The notes beneath the pieces are model-generated. The model saw only the letters and a program-made list of their open reading frames with translations, searched no databases and was not told the DNA's origin. From RGIG464 sp045599585 (GTDB taxonomy: Bacteria > Myxococcota_A > Bradymonadia > UBA4248), in NCBI GenBank assembly GCA_045599585.1, contig JAZRWH010000069.1, forward strand, positions 25,481 to 89,480: DNA of 64,000 nt, written 5' to 3'. How positions within the stretch are numbered: the stretch's first letter is position 1; every line of letters starts with the position of its first letter. The translations under genes and the position numbers were made by a program. Below, in pieces: positions 17,424 through 26,303 of this stretch.

Positions 17424-18113
17424 ATGATAAACGCAGAATTGAACTTACTTTGTGATAAAATTGGGTATAAGTTTAAAAATGACGCACTTCTTCAGCTCGC
17501 CCTGACCCACCCCTCCTTTGCGCACGAACATGGCAAAGGGGTTGGCTCAGACAATCAACGACTCGAGTTTTTGGGAGATGCCATTCTCGATTTCGTAATC
17601 GGTGAGGCTCTCTATGTTGCGCATCCTGAGTTTGCAGAAGGCGAACTTTCCAGGTTACGAAGCCGTTTGGTGTGTGAAGAAGCTCTGTCTCTTTTGGCTC
17701 GACAACTCGGTTTTGAAGCTGTCATTTTAATGGGGCGCGGCGAAAAAAAAAGTGCAGGGGAACAGCGACCCGGAACGTTGGCTGACGCTTATGAAGCATT
17801 GATCGGGGCTATTTATCTCGACGGTGGCATGGATAGTGCGCGTAATTTTATTTTGCGCTTTCATGCTGAATTGCTCGCAGATCCCGATGGAAATTGGCTA
17901 GTTGCGGATGCTAAATCTCGTCTACAAGAATGGGCACAGAGTGAACGCCATGCAGTGCGATACGAAGTGGTCAGCCAAGAAGGACCTGGACATTGTCCCG
18001 AATTTGTCGTGGACGTTTTCGTCGATGAAGCGCGCATGGGCTCTGGACGCGGTCATAGTAAAAAAGAAGCACAGCAAGCTGCAGCGCTTTTTGCCCTCTC
18101 GCAAATCCAGTAG
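17424..18113 (+). CDS. rnc: ribonuclease III
   Basis: 229 residues from the ATG at 17424; a TTG at 17412 is possible and neither has a clear Shine-Dalgarno site. The nuclease domain carries the RNase III signature NQRLEFLGDAIL (with catalytic Glu and Asp) and the second acidic pair in GTLADAYEALIGAIYLD. The C-terminal double-stranded RNA-binding domain (from ~155) has DAKSRLQEWAQ, YEVVSQEGPGH and SGRGHSKKEAQQAAA. It processes rRNA precursors and structured mRNAs in the cytosol. Length is normal for the family. The usual partner era is not adjacent. Confidence 0.96.
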   Translation: MINAELNLLCDKIGYKFKNDALLQLALTHPSFAHEHGKGVGSDNQRLEFLGDAILDFVIGEALYVAHPEFAEGELSRLRSRLVCEEALSLLARQLGFEAVILMGRGEKKSAGEQRPGTLADAYEALIGAIYLDGGMDSARNFILRFHAELLADPDGNWLVADAKSRLQEWAQSERHAVRYEVVSQEGPGHCPEFVVDVFVDEARMGSGRGHSKKEAQQAAALFALSQIQ

Positions 18114-18292
18114 CCTCAATCGATTGTAGCCTTAATCTAGGGTTGAGACGTTGTGACGGAAGGGGAACGTCTTCGACCAGATGGTATATTCTTCGGACAT
18201 TTGGCAAAAAAAGATGTTTAATTTCAAACGTTTGTTGTACACTAATTTTGTGAGAGTTTTTCCTCGATTAACTTCAGACTTGGAGTGATACC

Positions 18293-19885
18293 TTGTCGGC
18301 AATTTGTCCAAAATGTCAATGTGAATTGCGAGAGGTTGGAGATTGCTGCCCCAACGATGGTTGGTATGGCATTCATCCAGATGATCTTCAACGCGGTGAT
18401 CAACTGCTTGGTTATCCTATCGGCGGGAAGTTTGTTCCGCTTCGTCGCGTAGGACAAGGCGGTATGGGTATCGTCTATGAAGGCCGCCAAATTGGTCTCG
18501 GACGTACCGTTGCAATCAAAATTCTTTCGAAAGTCCAACAGGCAAACGATCAGGTCGCGCAGCGTTTCCAGCGCGAAGCACGCAGTATTGCGCGTATTGT
18601 GCACCCTAATGTCGTTCAGCTCATCGATTCTGGTCTCGATGCCGATGTCGCTTACATCGTCATGGAACTCATCAAAGGGCGCGAGCTTTCTAGTCTCAAA
18701 CCGAATGAGTTGTCCGGACAAGTTATCGTCCATATTACCCACCAGATCCTCAATGCGTTGGCAGAAGCGCATGCGCGCAACGTCATTCACCGTGACCTCA
18801 AGCCAGACAACATCATGATTATCGAAGACGATGATGACAAATTCTTTGTCAAAGTTCTCGACTTCGGCTTGGCTGCCCTCACCGATAGCACTAAAATTAC
18901 TATCTCTGGACAAGCCCTTGGAACGCCCTGGTACATGTCGCCTGAACAGGCGACGGCTTCGCCTGTTACAACCATGACCGACATCTACTCGCTTGGTTGT
19001 ATCCTTTTCGAACTTGCTTCGGGCTCGCCACCCTTCTCGGGCAATCGTCCCTTCAATGTCATGATGCAGCATGTGAATGCTGAAGTTCCTCAGATCGTCC
19101 TTAGACCTGAAGTTGAGCTTTCTAGCAACATGATCGCGTTCATCTATAAGTGTCTCCAAAAAGACCCCAATAAACGTTATCTCACTGCTATCGAAGCGCT
19201 CGACGCTCTGCACGAGTGCCCTGAATGGGTCGCGGCTAGCCAGCTCGATCCCATCCATTCCATTAGTCTTGTCATGAGACAACTTAGTGAGATGGATAAC
19301 GTCCATAGCGAGATTTCTAAAGTTGTAAGCGCGGATTCGGTTTCCTCTCCGAGTAATTCTAAACTCGTTCGCGTGAGCTCCCTCTCAAAAGAAAATTCTA
19401 AAGTCGTGCGTGAGGGCTCTGTTTCGAAAGAAATTTCTAAAGTCACCCGTGAGAGTTCTGTCTCAAAAGAAATTTCTAAAGTGGTGCGTGATAGCTCCGT
19501 CTCAAAAGAAAACTCGAAAGTTGTACGAACAGAGTCGGTTGTCCCTGAATCAGGTTCGGTTTCTGTGCGTATGAATCGCGTTTCTGTCGAAACTGCGAGT
19601 ATTAGTATGAGTTCAGACGTACTTCACTCTGCCTCGCTCGTTAAGGATCCTTCTTCGCCAAATCTTATCGATGAGCATCGACCCCATACAGGCTCGAATA
19701 TACAAACTTTCGAGCATCTTAATGGTTTCGCTCCAACGACAAATCCTGCTGCAGTTCGTGCAAACACTTCCATGCAGATGCAAAAAAGTGCGTTGCAGAA
19801 TCGCCGATTTAACATCATTATGCTCGTCCTCGGCGTGATATTGCTTGGACTCATCGTAGCGATTGTCTTAGTTTTGACCAAATAA
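18293..19885 (+). CDS. membrane-anchored Ser/Thr protein kinase with zinc-ribbon N-terminus
   Basis: 530 residues from a TTG start with GGAG 7 nt upstream. The N-terminus has C5-P-K-C8 and C18-C19, a zinc-ribbon-like knot. The kinase domain (~48-305) shows GQGGMG at 54-59, VAIK with Lys76, HRD at 166-168, LDFG and SPEQ. Residues ~345-415 hold four tandem 13-residue repeats of the form SSVSKEISKVVRD, full of Ser and Lys and likely to be targets of autophosphorylation. One membrane span near the C-terminus (IIMLVLGVILLGLIVAIVLV) leaves only two or three residues outside, so the kinase faces the cytosol and no sensor domain is present outside. Confidence 0.92.
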   Translation: MSAICPKCQCELREVGDCCPNDGWYGIHPDDLQRGDQLLGYPIGGKFVPLRRVGQGGMGIVYEGRQIGLGRTVAIKILSKVQQANDQVAQRFQREARSIARIVHPNVVQLIDSGLDADVAYIVMELIKGRELSSLKPNELSGQVIVHITHQILNALAEAHARNVIHRDLKPDNIMIIEDDDDKFFVKVLDFGLAALTDSTKITISGQALGTPWYMSPEQATASPVTTMTDIYSLGCILFELASGSPPFSGNRPFNVMMQHVNAEVPQIVLRPEVELSSNMIAFIYKCLQKDPNKRYLTAIEALDALHECPEWVAASQLDPIHSISLVMRQLSEMDNVHSEISKVVSADSVSSPSNSKLVRVSSLSKENSKVVREGSVSKEISKVTRESSVSKEISKVVRDSSVSKENSKVVRTESVVPESGSVSVRMNRVSVETASISMSSDVLHSASLVKDPSSPNLIDEHRPHTGSNIQTFEHLNGFAPTTNPAAVRANTSMQMQKSALQNRRFNIIMLVLGVILLGLIVAIVLVLTK

Positions 19886-19919
19886 TGATTGATTGAAATC
19901 CATACCAATCGCATTAAAA

Positions 19920-19956
19920 AGAAAAAGCACTGTTTCGCGAAACAGTGCTTTTTCTT
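19920..19956. terminator. bidirectional terminator
   Basis: A near-perfect palindrome, AAAAAGCACTGTTTC, CG, and its complement, with T/A runs on both sides. It separates two convergent genes and can serve both. Confidence 0.9.
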
Positions 19957-19990
19957 TTTTGCTCTAAATGAGCAAATCAATTTGAATGGT

Positions 19991-21301
19991 TTAGGATTTG
20001 CTTGATTTTTTAGATGAAGCGCGTTTGCGGGGCGCTTTTTTATTGTCGCGTTCGTCGGTACGACCACGATCATTTTCGTTGGTCATTTCCATTGCTGTTT
20101 GATCCTCTTTGTTGTGATCTCCGTGGTGTTCTGCGCCAACTGCGCCGTGAGCTGCCGCACCAGAAGCAGTGGCCGCGCCAGCAACTGCTGCAGCATGTGC
20201 CGCTGCGGCGTGCTCTGCTGCAACAACAGCTGCCGTCATGTGGTCGCCGCCACCACCACCGTGATGGTGTCCGCCACCGCCCATCATGCGTTTTTCTTCT
20301 TCTTCACCAACGAGTGAAGCCAGTGCAGCATGCTCAGAATCTGTGAGTTCTTCTCCTGCTAGCAGCGCGTCTGCTAAATCAGAAAATCCTGCTTGCTCAG
20401 CTGCTGCTGCAAGAGCTTCGAGTTCAGCTTGTGCTTCGGGATCAATTGCCTCTTCGGCTTGTGCTTCGTTTTCTGCCATGACATCTGCAGTAGCTTCAGC
20501 TTCTCCGCCAATTTCTGCATCAGGTTCGCCACTAACGATAGCTTCAGCGCTCGCTTCGGCAGGGGGAGGAATAAATTCCTGTTCCTCTTCTTCAGCAATA
20601 ACTTCTGATTCAGCGTCTTGCGCTTGCTCAGATTCAGCATTTTCGGCGTTTTGCGCTTCTGCATTCTCGGCGTTTTCTGGATTTTCAGTATTATTTTCGT
20701 TGTCGCCGTTATTTTCACCTTCTGGAGCTGGCGCAGCATGAGAGGCCAGACGAATGGGAATTGCTTTGTTCATCATGGCATAAAGTTGCGCGCCAAGCGT
20801 TTCGTACTGCTCCATTTCGGCGCTCATCTGCGCTTTAAAAGACTCGATCGTTTGGTCAATCGAGTCTTTGGTTTGGTTGAGCGAAAACGACGTAAGCTTT
20901 AGACGGCTGTTTGCACCAGATTGGGATTTGGATAGTGAACCAAGAAGCGAACTGTAACTTCCAAAGAGTTCAGTAAATTTGCTTCGAACGCTTTCCATCC
21001 CCATGAGCGTTTGTGTCATGTTTGCCATGAGCGCTTCCATGGCTTGGTACTCTGCCGAGATTTCTGCCAATTTGCCTTCTCTACCTTTACACTCGCCCTG
21101 TACAGGTTTGAGGTTTAAGACTTTTTCGGCAGAGTACTTAGAAAAAGATCTTTCGAGACGGCGAAGCATCTGTTCAATTTGTTGAAGCTGTGCATCGCTT
21201 ATCGTTTTTGCATCAGATTGTTTGGCGGCTTGCAGCACTTCTTCGAGCTGTTCCGTCGTGAGGTTCATCGATTTAAAAGTATCTTTAAGCTCAGCTGCCA
21301 T
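19991..21301 (-). CDS. hypothetical coiled-coil, acidic, His-rich protein
   Basis: 436 residues. The ATG at 21301 has AGGAGG 6 nt upstream; an in-frame ATG 11 codons earlier does not. Residues ~1-180 are helical/coiled-coil (LTTEQLEEVLQAAKQSDA, QLQQIEQMLRRLERSF). Then comes an Asn/Glu/Ala-rich acidic stretch (~195-310), a His/Gly segment (MMGGGGHHHGGGGGDH) that could bind metal, an Ala/His-rich run, and a basic tail (KKAPRKRASSKKSSKS). The shape recalls phasin or histone-like polyanion/polycation proteins, but no family is recognised. Convergent with the kinase gene. Long low-complexity repeats create open antisense frames that are not genes. Confidence 0.6.
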   Translation of the reverse strand: MAAELKDTFKSMNLTTEQLEEVLQAAKQSDAKTISDAQLQQIEQMLRRLERSFSKYSAEKVLNLKPVQGECKGREGKLAEISAEYQAMEALMANMTQTLMGMESVRSKFTELFGSYSSLLGSLSKSQSGANSRLKLTSFSLNQTKDSIDQTIESFKAQMSAEMEQYETLGAQLYAMMNKAIPIRLASHAAPAPEGENNGDNENNTENPENAENAEAQNAENAESEQAQDAESEVIAEEEEQEFIPPPAEASAEAIVSGEPDAEIGGEAEATADVMAENEAQAEEAIDPEAQAELEALAAAAEQAGFSDLADALLAGEELTDSEHAALASLVGEEEEKRMMGGGGHHHGGGGGDHMTAAVVAAEHAAAAHAAAVAGAATASGAAAHGAVGAEHHGDHNKEDQTAMEMTNENDRGRTDERDNKKAPRKRASSKKSSKS

Positions 21302-21703
21302 AGCAGTCCTCCTCGTGGGTAATCTGCAGTTCAAATCCTATTTTGCGCACGTTTTGTTTCGTGTCAACGTTCAGAACAATCCTGAGTACAATTTAAAAGC
21401 ATATTGTCGGAATGCCGAAGCTCTTGAGATACCTTCATGTGATACAAAGCCTACGAATGGCGTTGGTGGTTGAGAATTGTACAATGATAATAATAAGAAG
21501 CGAGACGGCTTATACGCCCAAAGAAAACACACAATGTGTACAAATGTAGGCCTAAAACCCTTGTACGACGCGGATTTCTGCTCATTTTATGTATATTTAA
21601 GAGTTGAGGCAAAGCGCAAATGCGCGTAAGATACAGGAGCTTGTTTTGTAGCGCCTATCGTTTGGCGCGTTTATTTTTCCCAATTGACAAGGAGTTAATT
21701 GTC
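21302..21703. other. intergenic region, no gene seen
   Basis: Divergent promoters for the flanking genes must lie here. No hairpin family member and no small gene with a good ribosome site is seen. Confidence 0.5.
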
Positions 21704-22441
21704 ATGAGCAGCACGTTTGATCACATTCTTCTCAATGGACGTCCCGGCGGCGGCAAATCTGAACTTATCGATTTTATCCGCAATACGCCGCTTGAAAAAA
21801 GAAAAGAGCTGTTCCACATCGGCGATATCGTCTTTGAAGATGACTTTGTGTGGCTTTGGGAGAAATTCACAGAGGATGACCTCTGGGAAGAGCTCGGCTA
21901 TCCGCGCCTTTATTCGCGCAAACACGAACTTGGCTACGTTCAGTTCGATGATCAAAATTCCGATCACCCGCTTCTTGACCTCTGCTGCAAGAAATTCAAC
22001 GTGATGATCAAAAACAAATACATCGACAAACCCGGTTTCTATGATGACCACACGCTCTTCATCGAATTTGCTCGCGGTATGGCCGATGGTGGATACAAAC
22101 ACGTCTATGACCTTTTGAGCGACGACGTTCTCAAACGCTCTGCAATCCTTTACGTTCAGGTTTCGTTCGCCGAATCCAAACGTAAAAACGATGCGCGCTA
22201 CAAAGAATGGGCCAAAGGTTCGATTCTCTCTCACTCCCTCCCCGAAGAAAGCCTCATCCGCTTCAGCGAGTCGGATGACTGGGAAGAACTCACGGGCGGC
22301 AAAGAATCCGGTTACATCAACATTCGCGGCATTGAAATCCCGTTCGTTACCATGAACAACGAACCCGAACTCAAATCCGGCCCCGAACTCGATGCCCGTT
22401 ACAATCGTGCCTTGAGCCTCCTCAAATCGTTGGCTAAGTAA
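21704..22441 (+). CDS. P-loop NTPase of unknown function
   Basis: 245 residues from the ATG at 21704, with AAGGAG upstream; a longer in-frame start at 21620 has no site. HILLNGRPGGGKSELIDF near residues 6-23 is a clear Walker A motif (GRPGGGKS). No sensor or HTH part is seen. The rest contains many aromatic and acidic residues (DIVFEDDFVWLWEKF). It may be a small nucleotide or metabolite kinase, but no substrate motif is visible. A terminator follows, so it is probably monocistronic. Confidence 0.75.
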   Translation: MSSTFDHILLNGRPGGGKSELIDFIRNTPLEKRKELFHIGDIVFEDDFVWLWEKFTEDDLWEELGYPRLYSRKHELGYVQFDDQNSDHPLLDLCCKKFNVMIKNKYIDKPGFYDDHTLFIEFARGMADGGYKHVYDLLSDDVLKRSAILYVQVSFAESKRKNDARYKEWAKGSILSHSLPEESLIRFSESDDWEELTGGKESGYINIRGIEIPFVTMNNEPELKSGPELDARYNRALSLLKSLAK

Positions 22442-22456
22442 TTTCGATTATTATTA

Positions 22457-22488
22457 AAAAGCGCGGTAAGCTTTTTGCCGCGCTTTTG
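22457..22488 (+). terminator. rho-independent terminator
   Basis: AAAAGCGCGG, 10-nt loop, CCGCGCTTTT. Confidence 0.85.
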
Positions 22489-22582
22489 GTGTCTTATAAC
22501 CGTGACAAGATGTCATCCCTTTTGATGACGCACTTTTGAGTTCAGGCAGAACTCTAGTCACACCACATCCACGGATGGAACA

Positions 22583-23869
22583 ATGGAAAAATTTATCATC
22601 GAAGGCGGGCATCAGCTCAGCGGTACGCTCACTCCCGGCGGCAATAAAAACGAAGTTCTCCCTGCGCTAGCGGCTAGCCTTTTGACGAACGAAGAAGTCA
22701 TCTTGCATAACGTCCCGCGTATCAAAGACGTTGAAGTGATGATGGAAATTATTCGCGATCTTGGCGGTGAAGCTGAATTTGACACCAATGAAGGCAATAC
22801 CGTTCGTCTTTGTTGCGAAAATATCAATAAAGCTGAACTGAGTGCTGATCTTTGTCGAAAAGTGCGTGCCTCGATCCTTTTTGCCGGTCCTATGCTGGCC
22901 CGCAAACACGAGATACACCTCCCCCCTCCGGGCGGTGACGTCATTGGTCGCCGCAGACTCGATACGCACTTCTTGGCGTTTCATGGCCTCGGCGCTGATA
23001 TCGAAATCGGCGATTCCTATCACATGAAGGCCAAACACCTTTCGGCAAGCGACGTCTTCTTTGACGAACCTTCCGTAACAGCAACCGAAAACGCCGTCAT
23101 GGCAGCCGTCTTGGCTCGCGGCGAAACGGTTTTGCGCAATGTCGCTTGCGAACCGCACGTCGAAGGCCTGTGCCGAATGCTTTCGAGTATGGGCGCCTAC
23201 ATTAAAGGTATTGGCTCGAATACGCTTACTATCCACGGCACCGGCGGTCTGCACGGTACCGAACATACCATCGGCTCCGATTACCTCGAGATCGGTTCCT
23301 ATATCGGACTCGCTGCTACGACCCATTCCGAGATTCATATCGAAAATGTCCGTATGTCCGACATGCGTAAAATCCGCATGGTCTTCGAAAAACTCGGTAT
23401 CCGCATCGAACCCGAAGGCACTGGCATCCGCGTCCCCGCCGATCAGGACATGAACATTAAACTCGATCTGCACGACGCCATTCCAACAATCGACGACGCA
23501 CCATGGCCTGGTTATCCCACCGACCTCATGAGCATCGCCATTACTGTTGCAACGCAATGCCACGGAAATGTCATTTTCTTCGAAAAAATGTTCGAAGGTC
23601 GAATGTTCTTCGTTGATTCGCTGGTCGCAATGGGCGCAAAGATCATCTTGTGCGATCCGCACCGCGTCGTTGTCGCTGGTCGCAGCCGACTTTGGGGCAC
23701 GCGCCTCGAATCGCCGGACGTCCGCGCAGGTATGGCCCTCCTCATCGCAGCCCTCAGTGCTGAAGGCCAATCCTCCATCTATAATATTCGCCAAATCGAT
23801 CGCGGGTACGAACGCGTTGACGAAAAATTGCGTTCCCTCGGTGCGCATATCGAACGCGTGTCCATCTAA
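22583..23869 (+). CDS. murA: UDP-N-acetylglucosamine 1-carboxyvinyltransferase (MurA) with Asp in place of the active-site Cys
   Basis: 428 residues, normal length. MurA transfers enolpyruvate from PEP to UDP-GlcNAc, the first committed step of peptidoglycan synthesis, in the cytosol. GGNKNEVLPALAAS holds the substrate-binding Lys (Lys22). The loop that normally reads PGGC-x-IG here reads PPGGDVIGRR, so the fosfomycin-target Cys (E. coli Cys115) is Asp119, codon GAC 22937-22939. Known Asp-type MurAs stay active and are naturally fosfomycin-resistant. DAPWPGYPTDLMSIA, the late catalytic loop, is intact. A terminator lies between it and the P-loop gene upstream. Confidence 0.96.
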   Translation: MEKFIIEGGHQLSGTLTPGGNKNEVLPALAASLLTNEEVILHNVPRIKDVEVMMEIIRDLGGEAEFDTNEGNTVRLCCENINKAELSADLCRKVRASILFAGPMLARKHEIHLPPPGGDVIGRRRLDTHFLAFHGLGADIEIGDSYHMKAKHLSASDVFFDEPSVTATENAVMAAVLARGETVLRNVACEPHVEGLCRMLSSMGAYIKGIGSNTLTIHGTGGLHGTEHTIGSDYLEIGSYIGLAATTHSEIHIENVRMSDMRKIRMVFEKLGIRIEPEGTGIRVPADQDMNIKLDLHDAIPTIDDAPWPGYPTDLMSIAITVATQCHGNVIFFEKMFEGRMFFVDSLVAMGAKIILCDPHRVVVAGRSRLWGTRLESPDVRAGMALLIAALSAEGQSSIYNIRQIDRGYERVDEKLRSLGAHIERVSI

Positions 23870-23982
23870 ACCTCGACACGGTTTGTCTTATGCGGAACAA
23901 AGCGGCTTATGTCGCTTTTCCGCGTTTTTTTTTACATTCTTACGTGTCGCTTGCGTTTTATCTTTGTGAGCTCAGCTTTTGC

Positions 23983-24070
23983 CTTGCGGCAATACGCCGA
24001 GCTTTTCGCGCCTATGCCTCTCGGCATACGGCGCTTTGCGCGGGCTATGGCGACAGCCATACGCCCGCGC
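23983..24070. repeat. three bulged hairpin repeats, reverse orientation
   Basis: 24008-24034 (GCGCC, TATGCC, loop, GGCATA, unpaired C, GGCGC) and 24038-24070 (GCGCGGGC, TATGGC, loop GACA, GCCATA, unpaired C, GCCCGCGC) are perfect. A looser copy begins near 23983. The rest of 23870-24292 holds the 47-bp direct repeats and no gene. Confidence 0.75.
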
Positions 24071-24175
24071 CTCCGACTTGTAAATGCACTTGCTTAAGAT
24101 GGGTGTCTTAGACTACATCATGGTTACTGTTGCCGGACAGACCATTGCAAAATACTGTGACGGATAACATAATAG

Positions 24176-24269
24176 GCTTCCATAATGACATCATTAAAAC
24201 GAATTGCTTGTATAATAATTAAGCTTCCGTAATGACATCATTAAAACGAATTGTTTGTATAATGATGTG
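24176..24269 (+). promoter_or_regulatory. two 47-bp-spaced direct repeats, each with a 12-bp palindrome and a TATAAT box
   Basis: Copies begin at 24176 and 24223 and differ at only three or four positions. Each contains AATGA-CA-TCATT, an operator-like inverted repeat, and TATAAT (24211-24216 and 24258-24263). The second TATAAT is 29 nt before the ATG of the Cys-rich lipoprotein gene. This looks like a duplicated promoter with a duplicated operator. The -35 is not obvious. Confidence 0.5.
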
Positions 24270-24292
24270 GCTGTAATATTAATTTAAATATT

Positions 24293-25621
24293 ATGAATTT
24301 CCAAACGCATCTCATTCTCTGTTCGACAGTCTTATTCTTTGTTACTGGATGTCAAAAGAATATCCAACGTAATACTACAAACCCAGGAGAAATCTTCTCT
24401 ACAATACAGTCAATTTGTCCTAGAGATAGAAGTCTGGATTATGACGATGCGTATGAGGTGTTTCATTATAGACAAGAATCTACGGAAGGCATCGCTTGTG
24501 ATGATGGAAAGCTCTATTGCTATGGGCAGGATAATGAGCCTATTGTTCAGCCACAACCGCCCGATGGCTGGCAATGTCGGTATGTCGCTAGTATGCCTGG
24601 CAAAGAAAAGTATCTGCGCGAATATATGTATTATAAGGAAATACCATTTCAGCAGCCTTATGAATCTGATTATCATCGATATATACGTAAATATACGCAA
24701 TGGGCTTATATGAAGGCTTGGGTCTGTGAACAGGAAGCCGGTTGTTTATGTGGAGAAAACGCATGTCCTCAAAACGGCCTCTGCGTTGAAGGACAATGTT
24801 ATTGCCATGACGAACGCTATTCTGATGGCAAATGTTCTCTGGTTCAACCCTTGATCGAACATGCATACGGTTTCGAAGATGGTTTTGTCGAGGTTGAAGA
24901 AGAATCAAGGTATGATGACGAAGATTTAGATCATGATCATGCAATTGATATAACATCATTAGAAGAAGATTGGATGGCATCGTCTCAGCATGATTATCCA
25001 CGTCGAGAAATCAATGGCAAATGGATTCAGTATGGCAGTGTCGTGACGTATAGCTACGAACTCGTTGGCCCGGATGAAGGCGAAGATCTCCGCTATGATC
25101 GTAAAATACAATTTCCAACCGACGCAGTATGGTATGATATATTAACAAATCAGACTGCGCAGGAATGTGATCACTTTCCGATACCTGATAATGTCGAAGA
25201 TTATGTTTGTACATTCGATGCTCGCGAAGACGGATGTCACGAAGCTTCGCAAATGTATGTTGGTTCAGCTGGATTTCGTTGCATTAAACCGGATGGCTGC
25301 AGATGCGGCAATAGAACCATTCCAATGCATGCGGGTTGCCGTAATGGAAAAGTCGATTATGATGCTCTTTATCAAACGTTGGCTTGTCATCGTGAAATAA
25401 ATTACTATTTTTCGGAAAGCGAATCTTATCTGTCGCAGTTGGTTGATAATAAGGGGTGGTGTCGATGTGGCCGATCAACGGTGCCGCCCAATATGAAGGG
25501 TTATTTTTGTGATCATTCTGGAATGGTATGCAAACGCAAAGCGGGCTGTGCGTGTGGTGACGCTGTATGTCAGTATGACGAAACGTGCCTCAAACCTGGT
25601 GAATGTAAAAAATACGAGTGA
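24293..25621 (+). CDS. Cys-rich lipoprotein with EGF-like segment
   Basis: 442 residues. The leader MNFQTHLILCSTVLFFV ends in VTGC, a lipobox (Cys20). About 25 further Cys occur mostly as C-x-C and C-G pairs, including CLCGENACPQNGLC and CYCHDERYSDGKC, which resemble EGF-type modules, and later C-R-C-G-x-x-(T/S) motifs repeated three times in the C-terminal third. A strongly acidic central stretch (~200-235) separates the two Cys-rich parts. Surface exposure and disulphides are likely. No ortholog name is known to me. Its upstream region carries duplicated promoter-like repeats, suggesting regulated expression. Confidence 0.75.
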   Translation: MNFQTHLILCSTVLFFVTGCQKNIQRNTTNPGEIFSTIQSICPRDRSLDYDDAYEVFHYRQESTEGIACDDGKLYCYGQDNEPIVQPQPPDGWQCRYVASMPGKEKYLREYMYYKEIPFQQPYESDYHRYIRKYTQWAYMKAWVCEQEAGCLCGENACPQNGLCVEGQCYCHDERYSDGKCSLVQPLIEHAYGFEDGFVEVEEESRYDDEDLDHDHAIDITSLEEDWMASSQHDYPRREINGKWIQYGSVVTYSYELVGPDEGEDLRYDRKIQFPTDAVWYDILTNQTAQECDHFPIPDNVEDYVCTFDAREDGCHEASQMYVGSAGFRCIKPDGCRCGNRTIPMHAGCRNGKVDYDALYQTLACHREINYYFSESESYLSQLVDNKGWCRCGRSTVPPNMKGYFCDHSGMVCKRKAGCACGDAVCQYDETCLKPGECKKYE

Positions 25622-25760
25622 TCACCGAGCGTTGAAATTTAAGTCTTTATTTGCACGCGCGGGGATTTCAAAGGGGCGTCCGCGATACGACGGCCGTCCG
25701 CAAGACAGAATGAGCATTAAAAAAGTATAAAATTCTGTAACAAACTCAATTTATTATAAT
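25622..25760. repeat. degenerate copy of the 34476-34765 repeat
   Basis: Matches the GC-rich middle and the AAATTCTGTAAC part of the element at 34476-34765, but lacks the CACTGCTGTCCC ends. Around 25865-25895 there is also a short hairpin (TATGGCGC, AAA, GCGCCATG). I see no gene in 25622-26303. Confidence 0.6.
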
Positions 25761-25966
25761 TGATAATAAATGTACTTGTGTAGTAAGTAATAGCTTAATG
25801 TATTATTGTTGTAGCCACAGTTCTTGTGAGAATTAATCGGCTGGAAGCCGATGTTTTGCTTAACCTGGGGTATGGCGCAAAGCGCCATGCCTCCGGATGT
25901 AATGCTATTTCCAAAAACTGCGGCTGGATGCCGCTGCGATGTAGTCTTTTAAATTCTATCCATAAC

Positions 25967-26075
25967 CACTGCTGTCCCCTTTGGGCCGTCCGCAGGACAG
26001 AATAAGAAAAGTATAAAATTCTGTAACGAGCGCATTTCGTTAAAGTTAATGAGAATATGTTGTGGGACAGCAGTG
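25967..26075. mobile_element. 109-bp MITE-like element with 12-bp inverted ends and 9-bp target duplication
   Basis: Ends are CACTGCTGTCCC (25967-25978) and its exact complement (26064-26075). ATCCATAAC stands directly outside on both sides (25958-25966 and 26076-26084), a perfect 9-bp target-site duplication. The inside contains CTGTAACGA...TCGTTA-type stems. No room for a transposase, so it would depend on one elsewhere. Confidence 0.8.
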
Positions 26076-26240
26076 ATCCATAACAATAAAATTCGTTTAA
26101 TGAGAAGAATGGTATGAATATTAATATTTATAATATATAGTGTAAGTGTAAAATTAATGATGTGATGATTGTGTTATACATCAAAAATGGATTAATGGCT
26201 GAATGTATAACATCAATTGTAAGATTGAGTTATTTTGAGA

Positions 26241-26295
26241 GGGGGTAGCGGCGTATTAGCGAACGCTAATAGCCGCTCAGGGGGAGGCTTCCCCC
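26241..26295. repeat. composite GGGGG-footed hairpin repeat
   Basis: GGGGGT, AGCGGC, unpaired G26253, TATTAGCG, AA, CGCTAATA, GCCGCT, then GGGGGAGGCTTCCCCC. Lies 9 nt after the stop end of the minus-strand gene. Confidence 0.8.
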
Positions 26296-26303
26296 TTTAA
26301 AAA

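Noticed and set aside
22667..23848. 393-codon open frame antisense to murA
   Set aside because: murA is certain on the plus strand; the antisense frame is a codon-usage shadow.
24176..24269. Short CRISPR or phage attachment site
   Set aside because: Only two copies, both including promoter-like boxes before a gene; better read as duplicated regulatory DNA.
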